A stretch of 64,000 nucleotides of DNA from Oceanibium sediminis (GCF_003265325.1 NZ_QGNX01000004.1:372001-436000); one strand, 5' to 3'. Shown: positions 37,809 to 50,684, counted from the first letter of the stretch. Notes: generated by a model not told the origin, from the letters alone. Numbers and translations: made by a program.

Positions 37809-38686
37809 TCTTCGCTCTCCCCAGCACGCGCGGAATTGCGGCGCCGTTCCAGCCCGTCGCCGATCAGGATCAGGCTGAGCGAGGTCAGCACGATCGCCAG
37901 ACCGGGCAGCACCGTCAGCCACCACGAGCTTGTCATGTAGTTCTTGCCGTCCAGCATGATCCCGCCCCAGGACGGTGTCGGGGGCTGCACACCCATGCCG
38001 AGGAAGGACAGCGTCGCCTCGAACACGATCATCGCGGCCATCTGCATCGCCGCCAGCACGATGAGGCTGGGCACGACCGAAGGAAAGATGTGCCTGAGCG
38101 CGATCCTGACCTTCGACGCCCCGAGCACACCGGCAGCCTTCACGTAGTCCTTGCCCCTTTCCTGCATGGCGATGGCGCGCACGATCCGCGCCGCCCCCGC
38201 CCAGGCGGCCAGCACCATCAGCAGGATCAGAACCGGCACCGAAGGTTTGATAACAGATGTGATCGCAACCCCGAGAAGCACGTAGGGAAAGGCAAGCTGG
38301 ATATCGATCGCCCGCTCCACAGCCCAGCGCACCGGGCGGCTGCCGAGCGCGCCAAGCATCCCCATGAACGAACCCACCGTGAGCGAGCCGATCATCCCGA
38401 CTCCGGCCACGATCAGCGACGTGCGCCCGCCGTACAGAACCCGTGTGCCGAGGTCGCGCCCGACGGCATCCGTCCCGAGCCAATGATCGGCAGAGGGCGG
38501 CAGGCGCACCGCGCGCAGGTCGATATCGTTCGGCCCGTAGGGGCTGAGCAGCGGCGCGAAAAGGGACGCCAGCGCAATCGCCGCAAGCAGTACCCCGCCC
38601 GACCAAAGAGGCAGGTTGCCTGCAAGGCCGGGGTGGCGGGACCGCAGGGCGCCCGACGCGGGCTGAAGGCTGCTTGCGCCGCTCAT
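37805..38686 (-). CDS. Dipeptide-type ABC permease (DppC)
   Basis: 293 residues from ATG 38686, whose A is the last base of the deacetylase stop (TGATG). HWLGTDAVGRDLGTRVLYGGRTSL near residue 75 is the DppC hallmark. The EAA loop KAAGVLGASKVRIALRHIFP lies near residue 185. Six membrane helices. Confidence 0.9.
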   Translation of the reverse strand: MSGASSLQPASGALRSRHPGLAGNLPLWSGGVLLAAIALASLFAPLLSPYGPNDIDLRAVRLPPSADHWLGTDAVGRDLGTRVLYGGRTSLIVAGVGMIGSLTVGSFMGMLGALGSRPVRWAVERAIDIQLAFPYVLLGVAITSVIKPSVPVLILLMVLAAWAGAARIVRAIAMQERGKDYVKAAGVLGASKVRIALRHIFPSVVPSLIVLAAMQMAAMIVFEATLSFLGMGVQPPTPSWGGIMLDGKNYMTSSWWLTVLPGLAIVLTSLSLILIGDGLERRRNSARAGESEE

Positions 38687-39402
38687 CAGATACCAAACCC
38701 CGGAAGCAGGCTGAACGAGCCCGTGCGCGGAAAGGTCTTTACCTCGCGGAAGCCTTCGGCGTAAGCGACGCTGATCGCCGCCCCGCGCGCTGCCGCGTTG
38801 GTTTCCATCAGGTCCGTGATCGAAGCGTCGTCGTAGATCGCGCGCAGCCAAGCGTCCTGGCTGGCATGCTTCAGAAGCATCTCGCGCTTGATGTCGATCA
38901 CCGCGGAGATATCAACATAGGCTTCGGGCTGGAAATCGATGCCGGCGGGGTTGTCCATGTAGAACAGGTGCGGGATCTGCTCCACATGGGGCAACGTTGT
39001 TTCCACCAGCCGCACCGAGGAGGGAATGCGCGCGTCCTCACAGATCTGCCCGGCGATCCGGTGGTCCGGATGGTAGTCCGTGGGGCCATGGATGAACATA
39101 ACGTCCGGCTTGGCCTGGCGGATAGCGTCAATGAAGCGGCTGCGGGTCGGGCGGTTGTTGAACAGCCACTCATCGTCGAAGTCCATCCAGATCAGCTCGG
39201 CCCCGATCACGTCGCAGGCGGCCTCTGCCTCCTTCAGGCGGACGGCGGCGATCTGGTCCCGGCTGAGGTCCGGGCTGCCGACATTGCCATTCGTCGCGAT
39301 GCCCATGAAGACCTTGTGCCCCATCCGTGCATAGAGCGCGAGCGTCCCGGCGCACTGCATTTCGATGTCGTCGGGATGGGCCCCGATGGCGAGAATATTC
39401 AT
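38686..39402 (-). CDS. PIG-L/LmbE-type zinc deacetylase embedded in transporter operon
   Basis: 238 residues. The zinc motif AHPDDIE is at residues 8-14 and the second zinc ligand is in DYHPDHRIAG near residue 110. The family removes N-acyl, mostly N-acetyl, groups from amino sugars. It sits between dppB and dppC and overlaps both (4 bp and 1 bp), so it is made together with the channel. This suggests the importer carries an N-acetylated sugar or glycoside rather than a peptide. Confidence 0.9.
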   Translation of the reverse strand: MNILAIGAHPDDIEMQCAGTLALYARMGHKVFMGIATNGNVGSPDLSRDQIAAVRLKEAEAACDVIGAELIWMDFDDEWLFNNRPTRSRFIDAIRQAKPDVMFIHGPTDYHPDHRIAGQICEDARIPSSVRLVETTLPHVEQIPHLFYMDNPAGIDFQPEAYVDISAVIDIKREMLLKHASQDAWLRAIYDDASITDLMETNAAARGAAISVAYAEGFREVKTFPRTGSFSLLPGFGI

Positions 39403-40325
39403 GAATGCTCCTGTCTTATACGGGGATCGACCCAGAAATAGATCATGTCGATCAACAGGTTCACCACGACGAACGCCGAAGCGGTGACGATCGTGATACC
39501 CTGGATAAGCGGGTAATCCCGCGACTTCAGCGCCGTGAGCGCCAGCTCTCCGATACCGGGGAAGGCGAAGACGACCTCGGCCACGATCACGCCGCCCAGC
39601 AGGTAGCCGACATCGACACCGACGACGGTCAGCAAGGGCAGGATGGCGTTCTTAAGCGCATAAACGAAGGTGATGCGCCACTGGTTGATGCCGAACGCCC
39701 GCGCGGTGGCGATGTATTCCTCCTGCAGGGTCGATTCCATTGCCGCGCGCAGCACGCGCAACTGGGTCGGAAGGATGGACAGCGAAATCGCGATGGCTGG
39801 CAGGACAAGGCTCGACGCGCCGTTGTATCCGCCCGGCGGCAACCAGCCGAGGATGACCGCAAATACAATCACCATGACCGCCCCGGTCCAGAAGACCGGC
39901 GCCGATTGCCCGAACGCCGCGAGCGCCCCGGAAAGCCAGCTCCAGATCGAGCGCGGACGCATCGCCGCCAGCGAGCCGAGCACGACCGCCACGCTCAGCG
40001 AAATCGCCAGCGAGCACCCCGCCAGGAGCAGCGTGCGCGGCAATGCCTCCATGATCAGGTCGGTGACTGGCGCTTGAAAGCGGAACGACGTGCCGAAGTC
40101 ACCGCGCAACAGACCGCCAAGGAAACTACCGAGCTGCTCGAACAGGCTGCGGTCCAGGCCGAAGTCCCGCCGGTACTGCTCGATCACGTCGGGGCGGGCA
40201 AAGACCGGCGCGCGCAAGCGCGCGGGATCGCCCGCGGACAGCCGCATGACGATGAACACCGACACGACAATGATCAGGACGATCATCGCGGATTGCAGCA
40301 AGCGCCGGAATGCATAGGACCACAT
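39399..40325 (-). CDS. Dipeptide-type ABC permease (DppB)
   Basis: 308 residues from ATG 40325 (MWSYAFRRLLQS). ARPDVIEQYRRDFGLDRSLFEQ near residue 45 and EEYIATARAFGINQWRITFVYALKNAILPL near residue 200 are the DppB landmarks. ATG 40325 sits 74 bp after dppA, behind a hairpin. Confidence 0.9.
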   Translation of the reverse strand: MWSYAFRRLLQSAMIVLIIVVSVFIVMRLSAGDPARLRAPVFARPDVIEQYRRDFGLDRSLFEQLGSFLGGLLRGDFGTSFRFQAPVTDLIMEALPRTLLLAGCSLAISLSVAVVLGSLAAMRPRSIWSWLSGALAAFGQSAPVFWTGAVMVIVFAVILGWLPPGGYNGASSLVLPAIAISLSILPTQLRVLRAAMESTLQEEYIATARAFGINQWRITFVYALKNAILPLLTVVGVDVGYLLGGVIVAEVVFAFPGIGELALTALKSRDYPLIQGITIVTASAFVVVNLLIDMIYFWVDPRIRQEHS

Positions 40326-40350
40326 CGCAGACCCCTGTTTCGATCGGGCC

Positions 40351-40378
40351 CCGGGCGCGGCCAAAAGCCGTCGCCCGG
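40351..40378 (-). terminator. Intercistronic hairpin between dppA and dppB
   Basis: CCGGGCG-CGGC pairs with GCCG-T-CGCCCGG: 11 bp with one bulged T and a CAAAA loop, in the 73-bp gap after the binding-protein gene. It has the same position as the hairpins after the other binding-protein genes. Confidence 0.65.
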
Positions 40379-40398
40379 AGCGGGGAGAGACGTGCCCG

Positions 40399-41955
40399 TC
40401 AGCCGACGATGCGGGCGTCGGACACCAGCGGCTCACCGACCAGCGGCGCGCGGGCATATCCCTCGACCCGCTTGCTGACGATGGAGTACCAGACCTCGTC
40501 ACTCAGGTAGAGCGTGACCTGGTTCTCCCACAAGTACCTGGCGGCGGCGGTAACCGCCTGCTGACGCTCATCCGGCCCGGCCGCACGCTGCGCGGCATGC
40601 AGCGCCTCGTATTCGGCGTCGCTGTAATGGAACACCGCTTCCGCCGTCCCGCCGGTATAAAACCCGAGGATGAAGTCCGGATCGTTGTTGAACGACGCAA
40701 GCGTGTTCAGGCTGATGTCGTAGGTGTTGTAGGACGAGCGGAACGCACCGACCTCCAGCCGCTCGACCTCCACGGTGATCCCGACCTGCTGCAGAGAGGC
40801 GGCGATAACCTGGTCGATCTCGATCTGGTTGGGCACCAGCGTCGAGGTGGACATCCTGAGCGTCACGCCGTCGGGATAGCCGCTTTCCGCCAGAAGCGCG
40901 CGCGCCTTTTCAGGGTCGTACTCAAAGCGCGTCTCAAGTTCTTCGTAATAGGGCGCGTTGGTCGGGATCGACGACTGCGCCACCGGGTTCAGCCCGCGCA
41001 TCAGGCTGGCCGCGATCCCCTCGCGGTCGATCGCATGCGCGACGGCCTGGCGGACCTTCAGGTCCCCCAGCGGGCCGTTGTGCTGGTAGATCCCTACGAT
41101 CTGCGCCGGCGGCGAGACGGTGGTGGTATAGAAAGCGTCGTTCCCCTCGATCCGGGCGATATCCTCGGAGGAAACTCGCGTCAGGATATCAACCTGCCCG
41201 GAGAGCAGCGCGTTGATGCGGGCCTGCGCATCCTCGATATAGCGGAAGATCACGGTGGCGATGTTTGGAGCACCGCCCCAGTAGTCGGGGTTGGCTTCCA
41301 GCGTCACGTCGGTGCCGTTGTAAGACACAAAGCGGTAGGGCCCGCTGCCCAAGGCGCCATTGGCGAAATTGTCGGGATTGGCGATATTCGCCTTCGGCAG
41401 GACCTTGATGAAGGCGAGCGCAGACATCACGACACCGAACGCCTGGGGCGAGTTCACCTCGATCTCGGTCGGCGAGACAATGGTGACGTTGATTCCCGGC
41501 GTCGCCACCATGGACTGGGGCAAGGCGCCGTCGCCAAGCCGGTCGATACTGGCCTTCACATCCTCGGCTGTGACGGGGGTACCGTCGTGGAAGGTCGCGT
41601 CGCTGCGCAGGGTCAGGGTGACGAGCTGCGGGTTAACAAAGGTCCACTCGGTCGCGAGGCAGGGTGTCAGCGCCCCCTTCTCGTCGAAAGCGACCAAGGT
41701 GTCATGGACGAGCGAGGCGACCTGTTCGTCGACAAGGCCGAAACCCGCTGCGGGATCCCAGTAGTTCGAGGTCGGCGGCTCGGCGTTGCCGAAAGTGAGC
41801 GTCCCCGTGGCAGTCCCTTGGGCGAAAGCGCGTAACCCGGCGACGGAACTCAGCCCAATCGTTGCGGGCAGGCTCAACCCAGCAGCGGCCGCAGCCTTCA
41901 TGAAGGAGCGGCGGCGCATGTCCTGCAGGCGCCCGGTTTTATCGTGTTCGTTCAT
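40399..41955 (-). CDS. Dipeptide/oligosaccharide-type binding protein (DppA family), Tat-exported
   Basis: 518 residues. The N-terminus MRRRSFMKAAAAAGLSLPAT at about residue 13 is a twin-arginine signal. The mature protein has the family 5 solute-binding pattern: VHDTLVAFDEKGALTPCLATEW near residue 90, and DVKASIDRLGDG near residue 130. First gene of the operon; GntR-type operator 55 bp upstream. Family 5 proteins bind peptides but also oligosaccharides and glycosides; the deacetylase, epimerase and sugar-acid enzymes downstream favour a sugar ligand. Confidence 0.88.
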   Translation of the reverse strand: MNEHDKTGRLQDMRRRSFMKAAAAAGLSLPATIGLSSVAGLRAFAQGTATGTLTFGNAEPPTSNYWDPAAGFGLVDEQVASLVHDTLVAFDEKGALTPCLATEWTFVNPQLVTLTLRSDATFHDGTPVTAEDVKASIDRLGDGALPQSMVATPGINVTIVSPTEIEVNSPQAFGVVMSALAFIKVLPKANIANPDNFANGALGSGPYRFVSYNGTDVTLEANPDYWGGAPNIATVIFRYIEDAQARINALLSGQVDILTRVSSEDIARIEGNDAFYTTTVSPPAQIVGIYQHNGPLGDLKVRQAVAHAIDREGIAASLMRGLNPVAQSSIPTNAPYYEELETRFEYDPEKARALLAESGYPDGVTLRMSTSTLVPNQIEIDQVIAASLQQVGITVEVERLEVGAFRSSYNTYDISLNTLASFNNDPDFILGFYTGGTAEAVFHYSDAEYEALHAAQRAAGPDERQQAVTAAARYLWENQVTLYLSDEVWYSIVSKRVEGYARAPLVGEPLVSDARIVG

Positions 41956-42009
41956 GTTGTTATTCCCCTGTCGTCGATAGCCATCTATGGTGGCAGGCCT
42001 AGCGATACC

Positions 42010-42026
42010 GCATACGGTATACCGTA
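42010..42026. promoter_or_regulatory. GntR-type operator copy B
   Basis: TACGGTATACCGTA (42013-42026) is a perfect 14-bp palindrome, and GCATACGGTATACC (42010-42023) is identical to the sequence at 32431. It lies 55 bp before the dppA start. Confidence 0.7.
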
Positions 42027-42268
42027 GTCAAGCATCCAAAGCCCCTGTAACCAATGGCTGCCATGCAGCAGGGCCTCGGCTACCCGAGGCCCGACAACAA
42101 AGCCGTCACACCGGGCGTTACCGGTACATCGGTCACCCGAAACGGAAAACCTTCGAGGGGAGGAAGTGCTCACACGACCCGCGGTCATGAGCTGGCGCAA
42201 TTGGCCCGCAGATCGCGGCGAAGGTTTCCCGGAGCCAAGGGTATCGGTGCCGGGACGGCAGCGCATCG
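42027..42268. other. Non-coding gap between dppA promoter and pseudogene
   Basis: The short open frames here show no recognisable family, codon pattern or ribosome-binding site. I see no RNA gene or clear terminator. It is probably degenerating sequence next to the TauE remnant. Confidence 0.4.
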
Positions 42269-42658
42269 CTATGCCTGTTGCGAGTAGAGGTCGTGGAACA
42301 TCAGGGCAGACGTCTGCAGAAGGAAGCCACCGAACGCCAGGTGCTGGGCTCGCGGCGGGATGGTATGGACAAGCTTCACGCTGACCTTCGCGAATGTCGT
42401 GATCATCGGGACGATGACAGCAGCCGCCGCGATGTTAACTTAGCTGACCGAGGATGTCGGCAGCCCCTCGGTTCCGTAGCCGGTGACAGCGTAGACGATG
42501 GCGCCGGGCAGACCGGCCAGGAACCCACCCTCGATACCGGCGCCGAGCGCCACGATGCCGAGCATCAGGAATTCCGAAAGTTCAATGCCCGCGATGGCCT
42601 GCCAATTGACGTGCCATTGGTCCGCACGGGGCGCACATGCCCGCCCCGCGCGTGTCAC
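42269..42658 (-). pseudogene. Remnant of a TauE/SafE-family membrane protein gene, with in-frame stop
   Basis: Minus-strand frame: LSEFLMLGIVALGAGIEGG, a PGAIVYAVTGYGTEGLPTSSVS segment, a TAA stop at 42442-42440, then in the same frame VNIAAAAVIVPMITTFAKV and a PPRAQHLAFGGFLLQTSALMF segment ending at TAG 42269. The joined sequence matches the C-terminal half of TauE/SafE proteins, where the stop position is normally Tyr (TAC to TAA). The N-terminal half is missing. The tail (VKLVHTIPPR) is still recognisable, so decay is fairly recent. Confidence 0.65.
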
Positions 42659-42682
42659 GGTCTTGACGTTGGGATCGTGGGA

Positions 42683-44651
<1,969 letters not shown>

Positions 44652-44667
44652 AAGATCCTCCTTGTTG

Positions 44668-46448
<1,781 letters not shown>

Positions 46449-46449
46449 G

Positions 46450-47544
46450 TCAGCGTTCCTTCCGGCTCTTCTTGTGGTCGATGTATTCGCCCAGCCCGAG
46501 ACAGATCAGCAGCGAGGCAACGAGGACGAGGGTGAAATCCTGCGGCACGCCCAGGCGCCGCGCCGCGCTTTCGCTACCAATGAGCAACGCGGAATAGAAG
46601 AAGACCAGAACGATCGAGGCATAGCCGTTGAACCGCGCGAGGAAGACAAGCGGAATGACCATCAGGCCGTACGCCGGGTTCCAGTCGGCCCGCACGTTTC
46701 CCTGCACACCAAGAATGTCCGCAGCACCCGCCAGACCGGCGAACCCCGCCGAAAGTCCGAACACCGCGACGGTCAGAAGCGGCACCGAAAGGCCCGCGTG
46801 GGTCGCCGCCGCCGGGTTGGCCCCGACGACGCGCAGGCGCATGCCGAAGGATGTTCGGGTCATCATCAGGTGAACCGCCACGACCGCGACAAGGCCCCAG
46901 ATCAGCCCCGAGGAAATCGAGGTGTCGAAAAGGCGCGGCAACCTGTCCGCGACCGGCAGCGTGCGGGTCTGGGGGACCGTGGTACCAGGATCCAGCAGCA
47001 CCAGCTTCACCAGCGTCGATGCCATGAGCACACCGAGGAACGACATCATCAGCGTGGTGATGATCTCGTTCACGCCCTGGTACGCCCTCAGAATTGCCGG
47101 CAGGACCGACCAGATTGCACCTGCGATCGCCGCCAGCACGAAGCCGACGACCAGGACCAGCCACCCCGGCAGAACCCCGACCAGCAGCGGGGCGCTCGCC
47201 GCCGCTGCCACCGCGCCAAGCAAGAACTGCCCGTCGGTTCCGAGGTTCCAAATCCCCGAGCGAAAGGCGATGATCAGGCTCGCCACCAGGAAAAGAAGCG
47301 GCGCCATGCGGGTCGCCGTCTGTTCGAGTCCAAGCCCCGACAGGAGACCGCGTTCCAGGATATACCCGTAATATGTTAGCGGGTTCACCCCGACGAGAAG
47401 CAGGATCACCGCCGAAAGGAGGAACGCCCCGACGATCGGCCCGATGGTCACGGTCAGAAGACGCTGGAAGGCGCTGCGGCCCTGCCTCGGCCCGGCACCG
47501 TTCTCAGGCGCCGCTGATGCGGCGATTTCGTCTGCCATACTCAT
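46450..47544 (-). CDS. BMP-type ABC transporter permease 1 (candidate B6 importer)
   Basis: 364 residues, about 9-10 helices. IAFRSGIWNLGTDGQFLLGAVAA near residue 90 is the YufP-type membrane motif, and FGMRLRVVGANPAAATHAGL near residue 235 the coupling loop. The start overlaps the ATPase stop by 4 bp. Forms a heterodimeric channel with the next permease. Confidence 0.88.
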   Translation of the reverse strand: MSMADEIAASAAPENGAGPRQGRSAFQRLLTVTIGPIVGAFLLSAVILLLVGVNPLTYYGYILERGLLSGLGLEQTATRMAPLLFLVASLIIAFRSGIWNLGTDGQFLLGAVAAAASAPLLVGVLPGWLVLVVGFVLAAIAGAIWSVLPAILRAYQGVNEIITTLMMSFLGVLMASTLVKLVLLDPGTTVPQTRTLPVADRLPRLFDTSISSGLIWGLVAVVAVHLMMTRTSFGMRLRVVGANPAAATHAGLSVPLLTVAVFGLSAGFAGLAGAADILGVQGNVRADWNPAYGLMVIPLVFLARFNGYASIVLVFFYSALLIGSESAARRLGVPQDFTLVLVASLLICLGLGEYIDHKKSRKER

Positions 47545-49142
47545 ACCTCGACCGTTTCCTTGTCCATTTCGCCCGCCATCAGGCGGCCGATACGCAGCCG
47601 CAGCGCTTCGCCGGTGCCGTCGTTTTCGATGATGCCGTGAATGCGCCCGCCCTCGATCACCGCGATGCGGTCGGAAAGCGCCATGAGTTCGTCAAGGTCG
47701 GTCGAGATCAGGATCACCCCGGTGCCGTCGGCCGCCACTGCCCCAAGCCTGTCGCGCGAGGCGTCGATGTTTTGCAGGTCCAGCCCATATGTCGGCTTGT
47801 TGAACACCACGACCTTGGCTTCCCCGGTCAGCTCGCGTCCAAGAAGCACCTTCTGGATATTGCCCCCCGAAAGCCGGCCGATCGGCGTGGCCTCGCTCGG
47901 CGTGGACACCGCGAAGCGCTTGATCAGGTCACGCGCATGGTCGGCGATCCGCGCGGGTCGCTCGATGCCGCTGACCCAGAACGGCGGCTCGCCGATGTCT
48001 TTCAGCACCGTGTTCTCCGCCACGGCGAAAGCCCCGACGGTGCCCTCTTCAAGCCGGTCATCGGTCAGGTAACGCAGCCCGCGGCGGCGGCGTTCGGAAA
48101 CGCTCAGCCCGGTAATGTCAGCGCCGTCAAAGCTTACGCGGCCCGAGGTCACCGGCCGCTGCCCGGCAAGCGCCTCGGCCAGTTGCTTCTGGCCGTTGCC
48201 GTCGATCCCGGCGATGCCGAGGATTTCCCCGGCCTTCAGGTCCAGCGTGATGCGGTCGAGGCCGAGGACATCGTTGTCCCCCTCGGTGCAGAGCCCCTCG
48301 ACAGACAGGACGATCTGCGCGGTCGCGGTCGTCTTGCGCCGGATCGGTTCGGCAGAATCGGAACTGCGCCCGAACATCATGGTCACGACCTGTTCGATCG
48401 CCTCGGCTTCCGAAAGCGCCGAAAGGGCCTCGGGGGCGAGTTGCCCTGCAAGCCTTCCCTGCTTCAGGACCGAAATCCGGTGGCCGAAGTGATAGGCCTC
48501 GGAAAGCTTGTGGGTGATGAAGATCACCGCAAGCCCCTTGTCGGTCAGTTGGCGCATCCGCGCGCCCAATTCCTCGGCCCCCTGTGGGGTCAGCATCGAG
48601 GTCGCTTCGTCCAGGATAAGGACCCGGCTGTCGCGCAGCAGGGCGCGCGCGATCTCGATCTGCTGCTGCTGGCCGAGCGAAAGATCCCCGGTGCGCGCAT
48701 CGAGCGGCAGGGACAACGCGAAATCGCGCTTCAACTCGTCCATCCGCGCCTCGACCCCCGCGCGATGGGAGGATTGCCACCATGGCGCGCCCAGTATCAG
48801 GTTCTCCAACACGCTCAGCGTCGGCACCAGCATGGAATGCTGAAACACTGTTGATATACCGGCGTCCAGCGACGCGGAGGGGCTGGCCAGCCGCGTCCGT
48901 TTTCCGTTCACCGAAAGATGACCTTCGTCAGGTTCCTGCAGCCCGGCGAGAATACCGACGAGCGTGGATTTGCCCGCCCCGTTTTCCCCGAGCAGGACAT
49001 GGACTTCGCCCGCGTTGATGGCGAGCGAGACATCGTCCACGGCGACGACGCCGGGAAAGCGTTTCGTGACGTTGACGAGGCCGACGAGTTCTGCCCCCCC
49101 GGAGGGGGACAGGGTTTCGGCTGCATTGGCAGGCTGTGCCAT
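47541..49142 (-). CDS. BMP-type ABC transporter ATPase, two-domain
   Basis: 533 residues. First domain: GENGAGKSTLVGILAG near residue 55, DLSLGQQQQIEIARALL near 155, VLILDEATSML. Second domain: IDGNGQKQLAEALAG in place of a canonical Walker A, and LSGGNIQKVLLGREL near residue 425. This is the YufO/RbsA-like arrangement used by nucleoside importers. ATG lies 5 bp after the binding-protein stop. Confidence 0.9.
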   Translation of the reverse strand: MAQPANAAETLSPSGGAELVGLVNVTKRFPGVVAVDDVSLAINAGEVHVLLGENGAGKSTLVGILAGLQEPDEGHLSVNGKRTRLASPSASLDAGISTVFQHSMLVPTLSVLENLILGAPWWQSSHRAGVEARMDELKRDFALSLPLDARTGDLSLGQQQQIEIARALLRDSRVLILDEATSMLTPQGAEELGARMRQLTDKGLAVIFITHKLSEAYHFGHRISVLKQGRLAGQLAPEALSALSEAEAIEQVVTMMFGRSSDSAEPIRRKTTATAQIVLSVEGLCTEGDNDVLGLDRITLDLKAGEILGIAGIDGNGQKQLAEALAGQRPVTSGRVSFDGADITGLSVSERRRRGLRYLTDDRLEEGTVGAFAVAENTVLKDIGEPPFWVSGIERPARIADHARDLIKRFAVSTPSEATPIGRLSGGNIQKVLLGRELTGEAKVVVFNKPTYGLDLQNIDASRDRLGAVAADGTGVILISTDLDELMALSDRIAVIEGGRIHGIIENDGTGEALRLRIGRLMAGEMDKETVEV

Positions 49143-49147
49143 CCGTC

Positions 49148-50164
49148 TTACTCGGCCAGCGTGACGAGCGCGCGGACATCTTCCGCGTCGAAGATCGGCT
49201 CGATGGTGATGTCGCCAGCGACGATCTGCTCGCGCAGCGCCATGATCTCGGCCCAGACGGCATCGTCCATCTGCGGGGTCTTGAGCAGTTTGACGCTGTC
49301 GTCGGCAAGCCCGATCGCATAGCCGTGCGAACCGAATGTATCGGCCCGGAGGTCTTCGATCATCGCGGTATAGACCGGGGTCATGTCCCAGACGACAGAG
49401 GTCAGAAGATGGCCCTGGTCTAGGTCCGACTTGTCCCCGATGACGTCGATGAACAGGACGTCGGATCCATCGGTCGCCTTGTTGTTCTCCACCGCCTGGA
49501 TCATGCCGAAGGACGACCCGTTGCCCTGGCCGAAGATGATGTCGGCGCCGGCCGCGATGACCGACGTGGTCACTCGGTTGCCGCCGGCCGCGTCGGAATA
49601 GGCCGCCGGACCAATCACCGAGTAGAGGACCTTGACTTCAGGGTTCTCGGCCTTCACGCCCTCGGCAAAGCCGGCGGACTGCGAGTTCCAGGACGGCGGC
49701 TCACCCGACACGACGATACCGACCGTGCCGGTGGTGGTCATCTTGGCGGCGAGGCGACCGGCAAGATAGGCCCCCTCATGACCGGACAGGGTGTAGTCGG
49801 CGACGAGTCCCAGTTTCAGCCCGTCGGGCGTATCGACGATGGCGACCGGCACGCCGGTTTCTTCGGCGATCTCGGGCCCAGCGGTGTTGTAGCCCGACGC
49901 ATGGGCCAGCATCAGGTCGGCGCCCTCGGCGGCAAGCTCACGCATGGGGGCGCGCACGTCGCCGTAGCCCAGGCCCTCGGCGATGATCAACTCGACTCCG
50001 GTCGCCGCCGCGGCAGCCTTGGCCGCGTCGACACCCTGCTGGTTCCAGCCGTAGTCACTTCCCTGTTCCGGCGTAAGGATCGCTATGGTATCGACATCCG
50101 CGGCGATAGCGGCGCCTGAGAGCATGAGCGCCCCGATTGTCGATGAAAGGATGAATGTCTTCAT
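49148..50164 (-). CDS. BMP/PnrA-family substrate-binding protein (candidate B6-vitamer binding)
   Basis: 338 residues from ATG 50164 with a Sec signal (MKTFILSSTIGALMLSGAAI, cleavage near AA-DV). The mature part has BMP landmarks: GSDYGWNQQGVDAAKAAA near residue 40, DLMLAHASGYN near 90, GHEGAYLAGRLAAKMT near 140 and IIFGQGNGSSFGMIQAV near 220. The family binds purine nucleosides and related ring compounds. Its operon encodes three vitamin B6 enzymes, so pyridoxine, pyridoxal or pyridoxamine is the inferred ligand. Confidence 0.85.
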   Translation of the reverse strand: MKTFILSSTIGALMLSGAAIAADVDTIAILTPEQGSDYGWNQQGVDAAKAAAAATGVELIIAEGLGYGDVRAPMRELAAEGADLMLAHASGYNTAGPEIAEETGVPVAIVDTPDGLKLGLVADYTLSGHEGAYLAGRLAAKMTTTGTVGIVVSGEPPSWNSQSAGFAEGVKAENPEVKVLYSVIGPAAYSDAAGGNRVTTSVIAAGADIIFGQGNGSSFGMIQAVENNKATDGSDVLFIDVIGDKSDLDQGHLLTSVVWDMTPVYTAMIEDLRADTFGSHGYAIGLADDSVKLLKTPQMDDAVWAEIMALREQIVAGDITIEPIFDAEDVRALVTLAE

Positions 50165-50684
50165 GTCTTCTGACTCCCTGTCAGTGTCTCGGCCCGACCG
50201 CGCAAGCGCGGTTTTGAAGGGCCTTCGAGCTAAGAGTTGCGCCCTTGCCATCGGGCTTGTCACAGCCGCATCCGCAGTCGCGGAAAGCGGGGCGTATGTG
50301 CCGTATTCCGGCATCATTCATGGGACCGAAGGCGCGACGGAGGTCACGCTGACAGTCGAAAACGCTTTGGACGCGACCCTGACCTGCGAGGCGAGCCTGG
50401 CGCATTGGTATTCGCAGTCGCTCGACCAGGTGGCCCCAGGCGGCGCGCTTCAGGTGAGCCTCTGGCATGACCCGGAAACCGGCGTGCTGAACCTGATGAA
50501 CGCAACTGACGATCGGATGCCGGTCGAGGCGATCTGGTGCGGCGCCGCGCCGAACTTCTCGGCCACGCGTGGCCGGCTCAGTCTGCCGATACAGAAGGAC
50601 GCCCTGCCCTTCACCGGCATAAGCTATGTCTGCACGATGGCCGGGGATGCCCCCCGGACCACCTGCGACATGGCAACGGACTAA
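50163..50684 (+). CDS. Secreted small protein of unknown function
   Basis: I do not recognise the family. From ATG 50163 (AAAGGA 11 bp upstream) it has 173 residues; GTG 50184 is an alternative. A hydrophobic segment (SCALAIGLVTAASAVA) looks like a Sec signal. The mature part has four Cys (TCEASLAHWYS, IWCG, YVCTM, TTCDM) and a Trp-rich centre, so a disulfide-linked periplasmic fold is plausible. Its 5' end overlaps the first bases of the divergent binding-protein gene, and it converges on the TRAP binding-protein gene. Real, but start and role are uncertain. Confidence 0.6.
   Translation: MSSDSLSVSRPDRASAVLKGLRAKSCALAIGLVTAASAVAESGAYVPYSGIIHGTEGATEVTLTVENALDATLTCEASLAHWYSQSLDQVAPGGALQVSLWHDPETGVLNLMNATDDRMPVEAIWCGAAPNFSATRGRLSLPIQKDALPFTGISYVCTMAGDAPRTTCDMATD

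Noticed and set aside
41985-42287. Short open frames on both strands upstream of dppA
   Set aside because: No recognisable family, no ribosome-binding site, and one overlaps the perfect GntR-type palindrome.
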